Below, piece after piece: positions 29,963 to 38,402 of a stretch of DNA of 64,000 nt; the first letter of the stretch is position 1, and the number at the start of each line of letters is the position of its first letter. The position numbers and the translations under genes are program-made. Where the stretch lies: assembly GCA_013215465.1 (NCBI GenBank), contig JABSOW010000001.1, forward strand, positions 62,001 to 126,000, written 5' to 3'. The notes under the pieces are model-generated. The model was not told where the DNA came from and made no database searches. It worked only from the letters and a program-made list of their open reading frames with translations. This DNA is from Colwellia sp. (GTDB lineage: Bacteria > Pseudomonadota > Gammaproteobacteria > Enterobacterales > Alteromonadaceae).

Positions 29963-31162
29963 ATGAATTTAAATTTTACCGCGGAAGAACAAGACTTCCA
30001 GCAAGAAGTTGGTCAATTTTTGCAAGAAAAATTGCCAAAAGATATTGCTGAAAAGACCAAAAATTCGTTACATTTATCAAAAGATGAATGTAACGAGTGG
30101 CAAAAAATACTCCATAAACAAGGTTGGTCTGCTATTAATTGGCCAGTTGAGCACGGAGGCACTGGTTGGACGCCAACGCAAAAATATATTTTTGCTAATG
30201 AATGTGCCAAAGCAGGTGGTCCCGATGTAATCCCTTTTGGTTTAAAAATGGTTGCCCCTGTTATTTATACTTTTGGTAATGACGAACAAAAACAACGTTT
30301 TTTGCCTGATATATTGGCCAGTAATGTATGGTGGTGTCAGGGTTATTCAGAACCTGGTGCAGGTTCAGACCTTGCGTCTGTTAGAACAACTGCGGTGAAG
30401 GAAGGAAATAAATATGTAGTTAACGGCACTAAAACTTGGACAACATTAGGACAACATGCCGACTGGATATTCTGTTTAGTCCGCACAGGTGAGCCTAGCG
30501 CTAAAAACCAAGAGGCGATCAGTTTTTTATTAATTAACATGCACGATCCTAAAATCACTGTATCACCTATTATTACCATTGATGGTAAACATGAGGTTAA
30601 TGAAGTTCATTTTGATGATGTTAGTGTGCCAGCAGAGAACCTGATCGGAGAGGAGGGCAAAGGCTGGACATATGCCAAAGTACTCTTAACTCATGAACGT
30701 ACTGGTATTGCCCGAGTTGCTATATCTAAAGATCGCCTAATTCAATTAAAGGCATTAGCTCAAACATCTCCTGATGGAGAGAATAAGTTACTGGATGACG
30801 CTATTTTTTCGCAAAAAGTCGCACAAGTAGAAATTGATCTATTAGCGTTAGAATATACTGAATTACGAACACTTTCGGCTATTAGTACTGGTCAAGCACC
30901 GGGGCCAGAATCTTCAATCTTAAAAATTGTGGGCACACAAGTTATCCAAGCAATCGATGAGTTATATGTAGAAGCCGCTGGTTATTACTCAATGCCATTT
31001 GTCCCTGATCAGTTCCATGATGACTTTGATGGGCAGTGCATTGGCCCAGATATGGCTACTAATAGTTCATTACGTTACTTTAATAATCGCAAAGCTTCCA
31101 TTTATGGCGGCAGTAACGAAATTCAAACTAACATTATCAGCAAAGCCGTTTTAGGCCTTTAA
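29963..31162 (+). CDS. Acyl-CoA dehydrogenase, PimC-like large subunit
   Basis: The 399-residue protein resembles the large subunit of pimeloyl-CoA dehydrogenase: MNLNFTAEEQDFQQEV at the N-terminus, GWSAINWPVEHGGTGWTPTQ near 51-70, and QGYSEPGAGSDLASVRTTAV near 131. At the usual catalytic position the C-terminus reads IYGGSNEIQ, so the canonical Glu is Gly382. This fits heteromeric dehydrogenases in which the base lies elsewhere or in a partner. It lies 26 bases after the first dehydrogenase and 20 before the small subunit gene. Confidence 0.88.
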   Translation: MNLNFTAEEQDFQQEVGQFLQEKLPKDIAEKTKNSLHLSKDECNEWQKILHKQGWSAINWPVEHGGTGWTPTQKYIFANECAKAGGPDVIPFGLKMVAPVIYTFGNDEQKQRFLPDILASNVWWCQGYSEPGAGSDLASVRTTAVKEGNKYVVNGTKTWTTLGQHADWIFCLVRTGEPSAKNQEAISFLLINMHDPKITVSPIITIDGKHEVNEVHFDDVSVPAENLIGEEGKGWTYAKVLLTHERTGIARVAISKDRLIQLKALAQTSPDGENKLLDDAIFSQKVAQVEIDLLALEYTELRTLSAISTGQAPGPESSILKIVGTQVIQAIDELYVEAAGYYSMPFVPDQFHDDFDGQCIGPDMATNSSLRYFNNRKASIYGGSNEIQTNIISKAVLGL

Positions 31163-31182
31163 ATTAGCATTAGGAGTTTATT

Positions 31183-32304
31183 ATGGACTTTTCATTAAGC
31201 AGCGAACAACAAATGCTGCAAGATAGTGTGTCAAGATTTATCCTCAACGATTACAATTTTGAAACGCGTCGAAAAATACTCAAATCAACAGCAGGTTTTA
31301 GTCAAGAAAATTGGAATTTATTTGCTGAACTCGGCTGGTTAATGGTGCCATTTACCGAAGAAGACGGCGGTTTAGGTGGCTCTATGGTCGACCTTATGCT
31401 TATCATGGAAGAGTTTGGCAAAGGCATGGTAGTTGAACCTTTCCTTGCTACTGCCGTTATGGCCGGTGGTTTAATTGCCTTAGCAGGTAATCAAGAGCAA
31501 AAAAATGATTACTTACCAAGAATCATGGAAGGTCAACTGCAAATGGCTTTTGCTTATGCAGAACCACAAAGTCGTTATAATTTAAACAACGTAAAATGTA
31601 GCGCTATCAAAACAAATGGTGAAATTGTTATTACAGGTCAAAAATCTGTTGTATTAAATGGTAATCATGCCGATACGTTAATCGTTGCGGCACGTACTTC
31701 TGGTAATACAAATGACAACAATGGCATCAGTTTATTTCTTGTTGATGCCAATCACTCAAGCGTTAAACGTGAAGGTTATGCTAATGTTGACGGTCACCAA
31801 GCGGCTGATATTTGGTTTGATGAAACACCGACCCTTGGATTGTTAGGTGAGCAAGGTAAAGCCTTCCCTGTTATTAACAATATTATTGATAAAGCCACGT
31901 TAGCTATTTGTGCCGAAGCTGTTGGTGCAATGCAAATTGCACATGAGCGTACATTAGAATACGCTAAGACACGTAAACAATTTGGTCGTACTATTGGCTC
32001 TTTCCAAGCACTTCAACATCGATTAGTTAATATGTTTATAGAGCATCAACAAGCTAAATCGATACTTTTAATGGCCGCGTTAAAAATGGATAGCAATAAT
32101 GGAAATGATGCAAAAGCATTATCAGCGGCGAAAAGTCGTATTGGTAAAGCTGCTAACTTAGTTGGTCGTGAAGCAATACAACTTCACGGTGCTATAGGTA
32201 TGACTGATGAACTTGATGTTGGTCATTTATTCAAACGTTTGACCACCATTCAATTTTTGTTTGGCAGCACTGATGCACATACAAAACGTTTTGCCTCTTT
32301 ATAA
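31183..32304 (+). CDS. Acyl-CoA dehydrogenase, PimD-like small subunit
   Basis: The 373-residue protein resembles PimD. MDFSLSSEQQMLQDSVSRFI is the N-terminus, followed by an acidic, glycine-rich EEDGGLGGSMVDLMLIMEEF near 64-83 and VVEPFLATAVMAGGL near 88-102. The C-terminal flavin/catalytic segment is altered to LFGSTDAHTKRF, with no YEG motif. It ends the operon, and a strong terminator follows. I infer it pairs with the PimC-like protein. Confidence 0.88.
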   Translation: MDFSLSSEQQMLQDSVSRFILNDYNFETRRKILKSTAGFSQENWNLFAELGWLMVPFTEEDGGLGGSMVDLMLIMEEFGKGMVVEPFLATAVMAGGLIALAGNQEQKNDYLPRIMEGQLQMAFAYAEPQSRYNLNNVKCSAIKTNGEIVITGQKSVVLNGNHADTLIVAARTSGNTNDNNGISLFLVDANHSSVKREGYANVDGHQAADIWFDETPTLGLLGEQGKAFPVINNIIDKATLAICAEAVGAMQIAHERTLEYAKTRKQFGRTIGSFQALQHRLVNMFIEHQQAKSILLMAALKMDSNNGNDAKALSAAKSRIGKAANLVGREAIQLHGAIGMTDELDVGHLFKRLTTIQFLFGSTDAHTKRFASL

Positions 32305-32324
32305 TTAATATAAATTATATGCTG

Positions 32325-32361
32325 AAACGCCTTGAATTGATTATATCAATTCAAGGCGTTT
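32325..32361 (+). terminator. Strong hairpin terminator after the dehydrogenase operon
   Basis: A 16-bp perfect stem (AAACGCCTTGAATTGA and its complement) with a 5-base loop TTATA and a short T-run starts 20 bases after the last dehydrogenase stop. Confidence 0.85.
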
Positions 32362-32871
32362 GTCGTTAGTGAATTTAGTTTATATTGACAGAGTATTGGC
32401 TTACACTTTCAATGTAACGGGTAACGAGATATCAAAAGTATAAAGCACAGGTATATCAATTTTGAACAAACAGACTAAAAACCAAAAAGTTGGTTAATAG
32501 GTATTGTTTTTATACTATCACGAGGAAAACTCAACTTGATCTCGCATACGTAGTAGGATGTTATAGCTAATTTATGTGTAACTGTGTTTCTTTCTATCAA
32601 AATAGATTTTTTTGGTAATTTATGATTACAGTCTCGATTAATAGCTTAGTTAGATTAGTTAAATTAGTTAAAAAATTGTAAAGTTAGCACATTTACGCCT
32701 GAAGTTTGAGGAGGGGCATGAGATGAACCCTAATATGGCGGCCAAATTAACTATGTCCTACACTCAGCCTTGGTTTCCCCCTTAGCCAATCAAGGAGACC
32801 TTACCTTATTAGGCAACTCGTAGACCCGATATAAATTAGTGATTTATAAATCACCTCCCCCCTCTTCGAAA
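32362..32871. other. Intergenic region with a 16-bp palindrome, no gene seen
   Basis: No coding feature was recognised. GTGATTTATAAATCAC at 32839-32854 is a perfect 16-bp palindrome of unknown role, directly next to the Cys-rich remnant. Confidence 0.4.
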
Positions 32872-33260
32872 TTAGTTAAGATTTCGACTTAAAATGACCC
32901 TATCAAACATACTACTGATAGTCGGCTTGGTTTTATCCTCCACACCATTACTGGCTTTCGTAGGCGTAGCCTTACTCACTACTACGGGGTCATCTGCCAC
33001 CTCACACTCGCAATATTCTTGAGTTATCTCTTGAATAATACGTCCAACTATTTTACATTGGATACAATGCTTGGCTTCCCCAGTTACTGCACTAGCCCCT
33101 TGTTAGAAACACCACCCTCGAACACAGTATTGGTTTGACTAAGTATAGGGCTTCGCGCTATTTTAGACGCTTACCCACCAATACCGCCGAAACAGGTTAC
33201 GGTTAGTTGTGTACCTCTAACTTCCTATGGTTTCCTATCACCCCCTCCATTAGCCAGTGA
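32872..33260 (-). pseudogene. Decayed Cys-rich ORF, perhaps C-terminus of an IS91-type transposase
   Basis: The minus strand at 33102-32872 is open for about 76 codons without a start: EAKHCIQCKIVGRIIQEIT, then EYCECEVADDPVVVSKATP, ending ISSMFDRVILSRNLN. The CxxC...CxC cysteines and the upstream fragments (33260-33105, several stops; IRMASTSLANG, NHRKLEV) loosely resemble the C-terminal zinc-binding part of IS91 transposases. The local base composition is less AT-rich than the surroundings, suggesting transfer. Its identity is uncertain. Confidence 0.4.
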
Positions 33261-33340
33261 CGTACTTGCCATTCGGATTATCTTCCCCTTCAGGGTAATA
33301 AGGCTTCTTTCAGCTTATCGGGTTTGCCAGCTTCGCTGGA

Positions 33341-33366
33341 CAAAAAAAGAGGAAGCAGAAGCTTCC
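33341..33366 (-). terminator. Rho-independent terminator of the porin gene
   Basis: On the minus strand GGAAGC-TTCT-GCTTCC is followed by TC and a seven-T run, 39 bases after the porin stop codon. Confidence 0.85.
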
Positions 33367-33404
33367 CCAAAAAACATCAGTGAGAGGTTCACACAACAAA
33401 AATT

Positions 33405-34439
33405 TTATAGCGTGTATTTAAATGATAACTGTGCATAATTTGAATCAGCATCAGCCTGACGCATTGAGAAGTTACCAACTTCAACACCAACAGCTAATTC
33501 TTTAGTTAAGTTAGTGAATAAGTTAATACTCCATTGGCTATGTTCTTTATCTGCGATATCAGATTCTGCATGACCGTATTGGATGGTACTACGTAGGTTT
33601 TCATTCCAGAAGTGACGATAATTAACAAGATATGCCGTAGTTTCTTCAACTTCATCACCAACGAAATCTTTCGTAAATGCTATACCTACATAGCGACCTA
33701 ACTCACCTTGGTGAATTTGGAATTTTAAATCATCTTTACCGACAATTTTAATTTTACCTGCAACTGAAATGCCAAAAGCACTTTCACTACTGCCTGTAGA
33801 GTCGGTTAAACTACGGGCTAAACCTGAAACCGATACATTACCCCAATCACCTTTAAAGTTATATCGAACAACCATATCTGGCATTGAATCATTGCTAGGA
33901 TCACCACCAACAGATTCAGGATTTTCGAGAGATATTTGGAAGTTACCACTAGTATAGCGAATTTGTCCTTGACGAATAAATACGATACCAACGGTAGCAC
34001 CTGCAAAATCCGCGGTTTCACCTAATGCACTGGTGTTCATAAACGTTGACCATGTTTGACCCGCTAGTACATTTTTATATTTAATGAATGCATGACGCAA
34101 ACGCGGATTACTTGAATTTGAAATAATTTGAGAGCCTCCGCCACCGAGAAAATCCAGCTCAATAAAACCGGTTACATTGCCATGAACGTACTTACTATTA
34201 AAACGAGTTTCATTCGCATTAAATCTAACTTGTGACTTATCTTCCTCTGTTGTCGCTGCAGTACCGATCCAGAAATCACGATAAGCAACATCACCATCAA
34301 CGTAACGAGCGTCAAGTTTAATATAACCACCAAAACTCAGGCTATCCGTGTCTGATATTTTAAGTGTATATCCAGCATTGGCTGAACTGGCTAAAGCTAT
34401 AAGGCTTGTTGCTAAAAAGAGTTTTTTCTTGTTGAACAT
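33405..34439 (-). CDS. DcaP-like outer-membrane porin
   Basis: The 344-residue protein has a signal peptide (MFNKKKLFLATSLIALASSA, cleavage after SANA). Beta-barrel sequence follows, starting SLSFGGYIKLDARYVDGDVA, a pattern of the DcaP-like porin family, which passes dicarboxylates and related acids in other bacteria. It ends FKYTL, with Leu where an aromatic residue is usual. AGGGAAT precedes the ATG. An operator palindrome lies about 550 bases upstream. With the TRAP system it would provide outer- and inner-membrane uptake for the pathway substrate. Confidence 0.8.
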   Translation of the reverse strand: MFNKKKLFLATSLIALASSANAGYTLKISDTDSLSFGGYIKLDARYVDGDVAYRDFWIGTAATTEEDKSQVRFNANETRFNSKYVHGNVTGFIELDFLGGGGSQIISNSSNPRLRHAFIKYKNVLAGQTWSTFMNTSALGETADFAGATVGIVFIRQGQIRYTSGNFQISLENPESVGGDPSNDSMPDMVVRYNFKGDWGNVSVSGLARSLTDSTGSSESAFGISVAGKIKIVGKDDLKFQIHQGELGRYVGIAFTKDFVGDEVEETTAYLVNYRHFWNENLRSTIQYGHAESDIADKEHSQWSINLFTNLTKELAVGVEVGNFSMRQADADSNYAQLSFKYTL

Positions 34440-34988
34440 TGTATATTCCCTATTTTATAATTTTTCTCAAAAATACCGAAAGTATTTCCGTGAGGTCGTA
34501 TTTTAAATATAGAGCTTTAAGCTCTTTGTTATTGTTTACTACTTGCTTATAACTAGGTTGTCATCAATTTCAATGTTGTTGAAGGCAATGACACCCTCAT
34601 TATTCTTCTATGGTGGTTAACTGTTTTTCACTTTGCCCTATAGCGACATGCAGGCTATACATATTATTTTCGAAGCGTTTGTTCTCATCAGTGCATAAAA
34701 AAGTGCAATGCTATCTTGCCTATTTCATGGCTAGCCTGTTTTTGGATATAAAGTCTGTCATCGAAACTTTTACTTTATAGTCACTTAAATAAAGAACCAA
34801 CATCTCGAACATCTGTGCACCCTACTACCACATGAATTTATATGACTTATCCTGGTACCAACCGTTCTTTGATAAATTGATAACAGCGTTAGCAATTTAT
34901 TTCTTGCGAATTGTATGAGCCATCACTGTTAATGATTGTGTTAAGTATAACTAATTCGCGACACAACAGATCCACATAGTACCACTTA
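34440..34988. other. Long leader region between operator and porin, traces of decay
   Basis: No intact gene. On the minus strand there are short protein-like pieces split by stops, such as ASHEIGKIALHFFMH and ENKRFENNMYSLHVAIGQ (about 34750-34620). A gene between operator and porin may therefore have been lost. I do not recognise it. Confidence 0.35.
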
Positions 34989-35005
34989 ATTCCGCACAGT
35001 GAAAC
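34989..35005. promoter_or_regulatory. Operator-like palindrome upstream of the porin
   Basis: ATTCCGC-ACA-GTGAAAC, the mirror of the site at 28735 with identical arms. It is 550 bases from the porin ATG; nothing to its right reads rightward, so the porin transcript is the only evident target. Confidence 0.6.
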
Positions 35006-35371
35006 TACAGCGATAAAATAAGCGCAGGGATATTACTAAAAAGGGTGTAAGTCACAGGATAGATATACTTAATAAATTAATTAGAGATAATTCTTAAATG
35101 TATTAAAACTTTAGATTTTGTCCGTTATATCGCAGACTTTATTGCCCAACAATGCTTTCTGATTGAGGTGCTTATGTGATTCGTTTTCTAACGACTTTAA
35201 CGAACTTAAGGCCGTTATATGACGCCGAGAGGGGATGAAGGTGAAGAGAGTAATTCTTGAATTTTAATCATAATAAATAAGACACTATCTTAAACCCGAT
35301 GAAACATAGCTGCTAAAATTGTCAGCCACCTTGTTGCCGCACTTTTGTTATATTCATTGATACAATATTCG
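35006..35371. other. Intergenic region, no gene seen
   Basis: AT-rich sequence downstream of the permease gene. Nothing recognised. Confidence 0.4.
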
Positions 35372-36793
35372 CTATATTAACGCGACGAGAAAAATATCTA
35401 AGACCACTAGAACTATCACACTAAACCAACCGTTCCATTCTAACCCCAATTGTTCTGGTGACACACCGATTACTTTGGCTCCAACTCGTACAGAGGCAGT
35501 AAACGGTGACATGCCAATTACAACGGCCCAAGTCAACATCATTACTAACGCTATAGTTACAGGCATAGACCCAACAACGGGTAATTGTGATAAGACACCG
35601 GCCATCACTGTTACGGAAATCATCGGGTTGATGAATATGAATGAACATAAAATAATTGTCCAAGAGGCCAATATTAATATGCTCGATGGGGGCATGTTTA
35701 AATAAGCTAACTGAACGGCAATCCAGTCTAAATCTAATACACTTAACAGTAGTCGACCAATTGCTATCGAACACGAAAACAATAGAATTTCTGAGCGCTG
35801 GACAGGCAATTGTTGAAAAACTTGTTTATGAAAACGCTTTATGGTTAATTGAGCGGAAATAGTTTTATTATGGTTATGATTAAACTGCATGAATATCCAT
35901 GCAGCACTGACTATTGGGGCGCTGATCAATACAGAACTAATAGGACTCAGTGGCGTAGACACTATTAGTATAGTTGATAAAATAGCTAAAGTTATTACTA
36001 CGATACCTATTGGTATACTAACTTTTAAATCCGATAAATCACCGGAGATGGTCGGTACCAAATGGCGCAGGTGTTTTGGTGCTTTAATATGGTCTAACCA
36101 GGCACCAAATAAGAGCATTGCCACCGCCATATACAAACCATAGGGTAAAATATCTGTCCACTGAAGTTTAGGGATAGTAGTAACTAACAAAGCTATAGTT
36201 ACGGATGTAGGAGCCCATAAAGGAATACTACAAAATCCACGCATAACCGCCATCATCATGCGACGTTTTCTTGCTTGCTCAATACGAGGATCTATTGCAT
36301 TACTATTGTGACTTAAACCTTGCTGGACCATAGTCCCCAATAAGTTAACCGAACCTAAACTCATTAATATGCCAAGGATATGAGCTGTTACTGTTAGCAT
36401 TGCATAACGCCAGGTAGGTTTTTGTTCTAATAAGGCAAGGCCTGTTAAGCGAATTGAATTAGAGGTTAACGCAGCATCTTTTAATACTCCAAGAGCAATT
36501 AGTAAGAATGAAAAAAATGCGACGCTATTACAAATGATACCTAACTCTTGCAATGTTATTTGTGATCTTAGAAACAAAATGAGGGTAAAACTTGCGGTGA
36601 TGCTAGCTAATAATTTTGCGGTTAAGTCAAGGCGATGCCATTCAATAATGGTAAAAAAAATCAGAGCTATAACCGCTATGATCGCAGCAGGAGTGTAATT
36701 GGCCCATTCAGATATTATCGTCATGGTAAAAATAGTCACAATACAAAGTGACGAGGCAACAGCTAATTTAGGATTCAATATATCTTTGTGCAT
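35372..36793 (-). CDS. Polytopic membrane protein, probable transporter of unknown specificity
   Basis: The 473 residues form about twelve membrane helices with two inverted halves of similar layout, as in the ion-transporter superfamily. A conserved-looking loop near 170-185 (IDPRIEQARKRRMMMAVMRG) is followed by FCSIPLWAPTSVTIALLV, and a second pattern PFTASVRVGAKVIGVSPEQL lies near 430. I cannot name the family. The operator 115 bases upstream places it with the catabolic genes, so uptake or export of a pathway acid is plausible. No clear ribosome site is seen before the ATG. Confidence 0.7.
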   Translation of the reverse strand: MHKDILNPKLAVASSLCIVTIFTMTIISEWANYTPAAIIAVIALIFFTIIEWHRLDLTAKLLASITASFTLILFLRSQITLQELGIICNSVAFFSFLLIALGVLKDAALTSNSIRLTGLALLEQKPTWRYAMLTVTAHILGILMSLGSVNLLGTMVQQGLSHNSNAIDPRIEQARKRRMMMAVMRGFCSIPLWAPTSVTIALLVTTIPKLQWTDILPYGLYMAVAMLLFGAWLDHIKAPKHLRHLVPTISGDLSDLKVSIPIGIVVITLAILSTILIVSTPLSPISSVLISAPIVSAAWIFMQFNHNHNKTISAQLTIKRFHKQVFQQLPVQRSEILLFSCSIAIGRLLLSVLDLDWIAVQLAYLNMPPSSILILASWTIILCSFIFINPMISVTVMAGVLSQLPVVGSMPVTIALVMMLTWAVVIGMSPFTASVRVGAKVIGVSPEQLGLEWNGWFSVIVLVVLDIFLVALI

Positions 36794-36907
36794 AGGTCAA
36801 CGATGAATTGCTTTAGTTGGTTAATCGTAAGGTATAACAAAACACGTGATTTTTCGCTCTGCAGCTAGAATATTTAAATTCAACCAAGTGTACAACTTAA
36901 GTCTACC

Positions 36908-36924
36908 ATTCCGTCAAGCGGAAT
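36908..36924. promoter_or_regulatory. Operator-like palindrome upstream of the permease
   Basis: ATTCCGT-CAA-GCGGAAT: 7-bp arms with one mismatch. It lies 115 bases upstream of the permease start and is the most symmetric pair to the consensus ATTCCGC-N3-GCGGAAT. Confidence 0.7.
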
Positions 36925-37019
36925 GCACCAGTTAAATCTTTGCTTGTTGGTTTTCGTTTTAAGGGTAGAGGGTAAGGAGTAATAGTAAGAATAAATTAAA
37001 CCATATAATAGTATATAAA

Positions 37020-37226
37020 CGGAGTCACCATATGAGCCAAAACTAACCGCCTTTAATTGGCAAGATCCAATATTTATTAATAATCTACTAACCGAAGAAG
37101 AACCTATGATACGTGATACCGCTTATGTCTATTGCTAAAAAAATGCCTTTGTCACGTGAGATAGGAGTGTTAGCTGCTACCTTGCCTGCTCAATATAGTG
37201 GCAGCGAAGTAAATTATGAAAACTGA
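37020..37226 (+). pseudogene. Glutaryl-CoA dehydrogenase (gcdH) remnant
   Basis: FNWQDPIFINNLLTEEEPMI, then RDTAYVYC, is the characteristic GcdH N-terminus, ended by TAA at 37136. A second frame gives LSREIGVLAATLPAQYSGSE, then VNY, which matches GcdH about 20-25 residues further on. So an internal deletion/frameshift and loss of all the rest are evident. GcdH converts glutaryl-CoA to crotonyl-CoA, the expected last step for odd-chain dicarboxylates. Confidence 0.75.
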
Positions 37227-37232
37227 GATAAA

Positions 37233-37348
37233 CATTGTCTATTTAAGCCGCATGTTGACGGGACTTAAGCTTCGTAAATGTTAGCTGACATGTGCGCCGA
37301 AGTAATAAAAGTGGAGTGTCCTAAGAAAGACAATAACACTCGCTTTTG
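37233..37348 (+). pseudogene. CaiB-type (family III) CoA-transferase remnant
   Basis: SRMLTGLKL and, in a shifted frame, MLADMCAEVIKVECPKKDNN followed by TRF match the N-terminus of family III CoA-transferases (usual pattern LADxGAEVIKVExP). Stops follow and the rest is gone. CoA-transferases of this family often neighbour gcdH and activate glutarate. That agrees with the adjoining gcdH remnant. Confidence 0.7.
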
Positions 37349-37354
37349 AGGTGT

Positions 37355-37720
37355 AGTCAGTCAAGATCATATTCACTTGCTAGCTTCCGCTCTTCTTAGC
37401 TTATCTCTGTCCAAAATAATACGGTGAATAAAAGGGCGAACATCAACAAAGTTGTTTCCAGAGTTTCCTCAATTGAAGAAACGATATTGTAGACAACACT
37501 TTTGGGCTAGAAATTACGTCTATGTCGCAGCAGGAGAGTTAACTTAAGAGGTAGTCAACGAATATTTAGCATCGGTTTGAACGCAAGCCAAATGACAATT
37601 TTGAGATAGCGTTATCGGCTTTAGCCGAAATATTGGACTTTCAATCCACAGATTTTAACCCACAGTATTTAGACAGTGGTTGTTTAGTATTATGGGGGGG
37701 GTTATTTATTCCTTTCCCTG
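37355..37720 (+). pseudogene. IS200/IS605 TnpA remnant
   Basis: One frame with a few stops reads QDHIHLLASA (HUH motif HIH), IKGRTSTKLFPEFPQLKKRY, FWARNYVYVAAGEL and VVNEYLA. A shift then gives FERKPNDNFEIA, the usual end of IS200-type TnpA. The N-terminal third is missing. It differs from the intact element next door. Confidence 0.75.
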
Positions 37721-37794
37721 TATTCCAATGATGATTATACAAAATGATCTTTGATATTCAACCTATCACCTTTCCTTCATGCTTATTAAATAAT

Positions 37795-38402
37795 TAATAC
37801 AGGTAAACCCCCGGCTCTGCCGGGGAGACTCACATAGGTTCTACCTATACCGCGGTATAGCTATCCTTTAATCTCGACCAAGAGAAATAAGGAAAACCTA
37901 TGCGAGATTATAAGAGTTTGTCCCATACACGATGGGATTGTAAATACCATATTGTATTTATACCTAAAAAAATACGCAAAATGATATTTGGTTCAATCAG
38001 AAAACATTTAGGGGAAGTGTTCCATGAGTTGGCTCGCCAAAAAGGCGTGATTATTGAGGAGGGACACTTAATGCCAGATCATGTTCATATGTGCTTGAGT
38101 ATTCCACCGAAGTTAGCTGTTTCCAATGTTGTTGGCTTTATAAAGGGAAAAAGTGCGATCTCAATAGCGAGAACATTTAAAGGAAAGCAAAGAAACTTTA
38201 CTGGTGAAGCATTTTGGGCTAGAGGATATTTTGTATCCACGGTTGGGCTCGATGAAAATATGGTGAGGGAATATATCCGTAATCAAGAAAAACAGGATGC
38301 AGAGCGGGATCAGCTGAAGTTGGGAGTTTAATGCGCCTAGGGCGCTTACTTTAAGCCTTCTAGGCTGTCATCTAATAAGCCTCCGGCTCTGCCGGAGGTC
38401 AT
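37795..38402 (+). mobile_element. IS200/IS605-type insertion sequence, apparently complete
   Basis: A single tnpA flanked by subterminal hairpins built on the same sequence: CCCCGGC-TCT-GCCGGGG (37809-37825) at the left end and CCTCCGGC-TCT-GCCGGAGG (38379-38397) at the right. Such paired hairpins are the recognition sites of single-strand transposition in this group. There are no terminal inverted repeats and no target duplication, as expected. A further 16-bp palindrome (37845-37860) in the leader may regulate tnpA. The ends are approximate. The element abuts an IS91 fragment. Confidence 0.8.
37900..38331 (+). CDS. tnpA: IS200/IS605 transposase TnpA (Y1 HUH)
   Basis: The 143-residue single-strand transposase has the HUH motif in MPDHVHMCLSIPP at about 59-71 and the nucleophilic Tyr in VREYIRNQEKQDAE near 125. 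The N-terminus SHTRWDCKYHIVFIPKKIRK is typical. AAGGAAAA precedes the ATG. The length is normal and no lesion is seen, so the element may be active. Confidence 0.92.
   Translation: MRDYKSLSHTRWDCKYHIVFIPKKIRKMIFGSIRKHLGEVFHELARQKGVIIEEGHLMPDHVHMCLSIPPKLAVSNVVGFIKGKSAISIARTFKGKQRNFTGEAFWARGYFVSTVGLDENMVREYIRNQEKQDAERDQLKLGV

Noticed and set aside
37690..37702. G-run near 37697 as a phase-variable tract
   Set aside because: It lies in degenerate IS sequence with no intact gene to switch.
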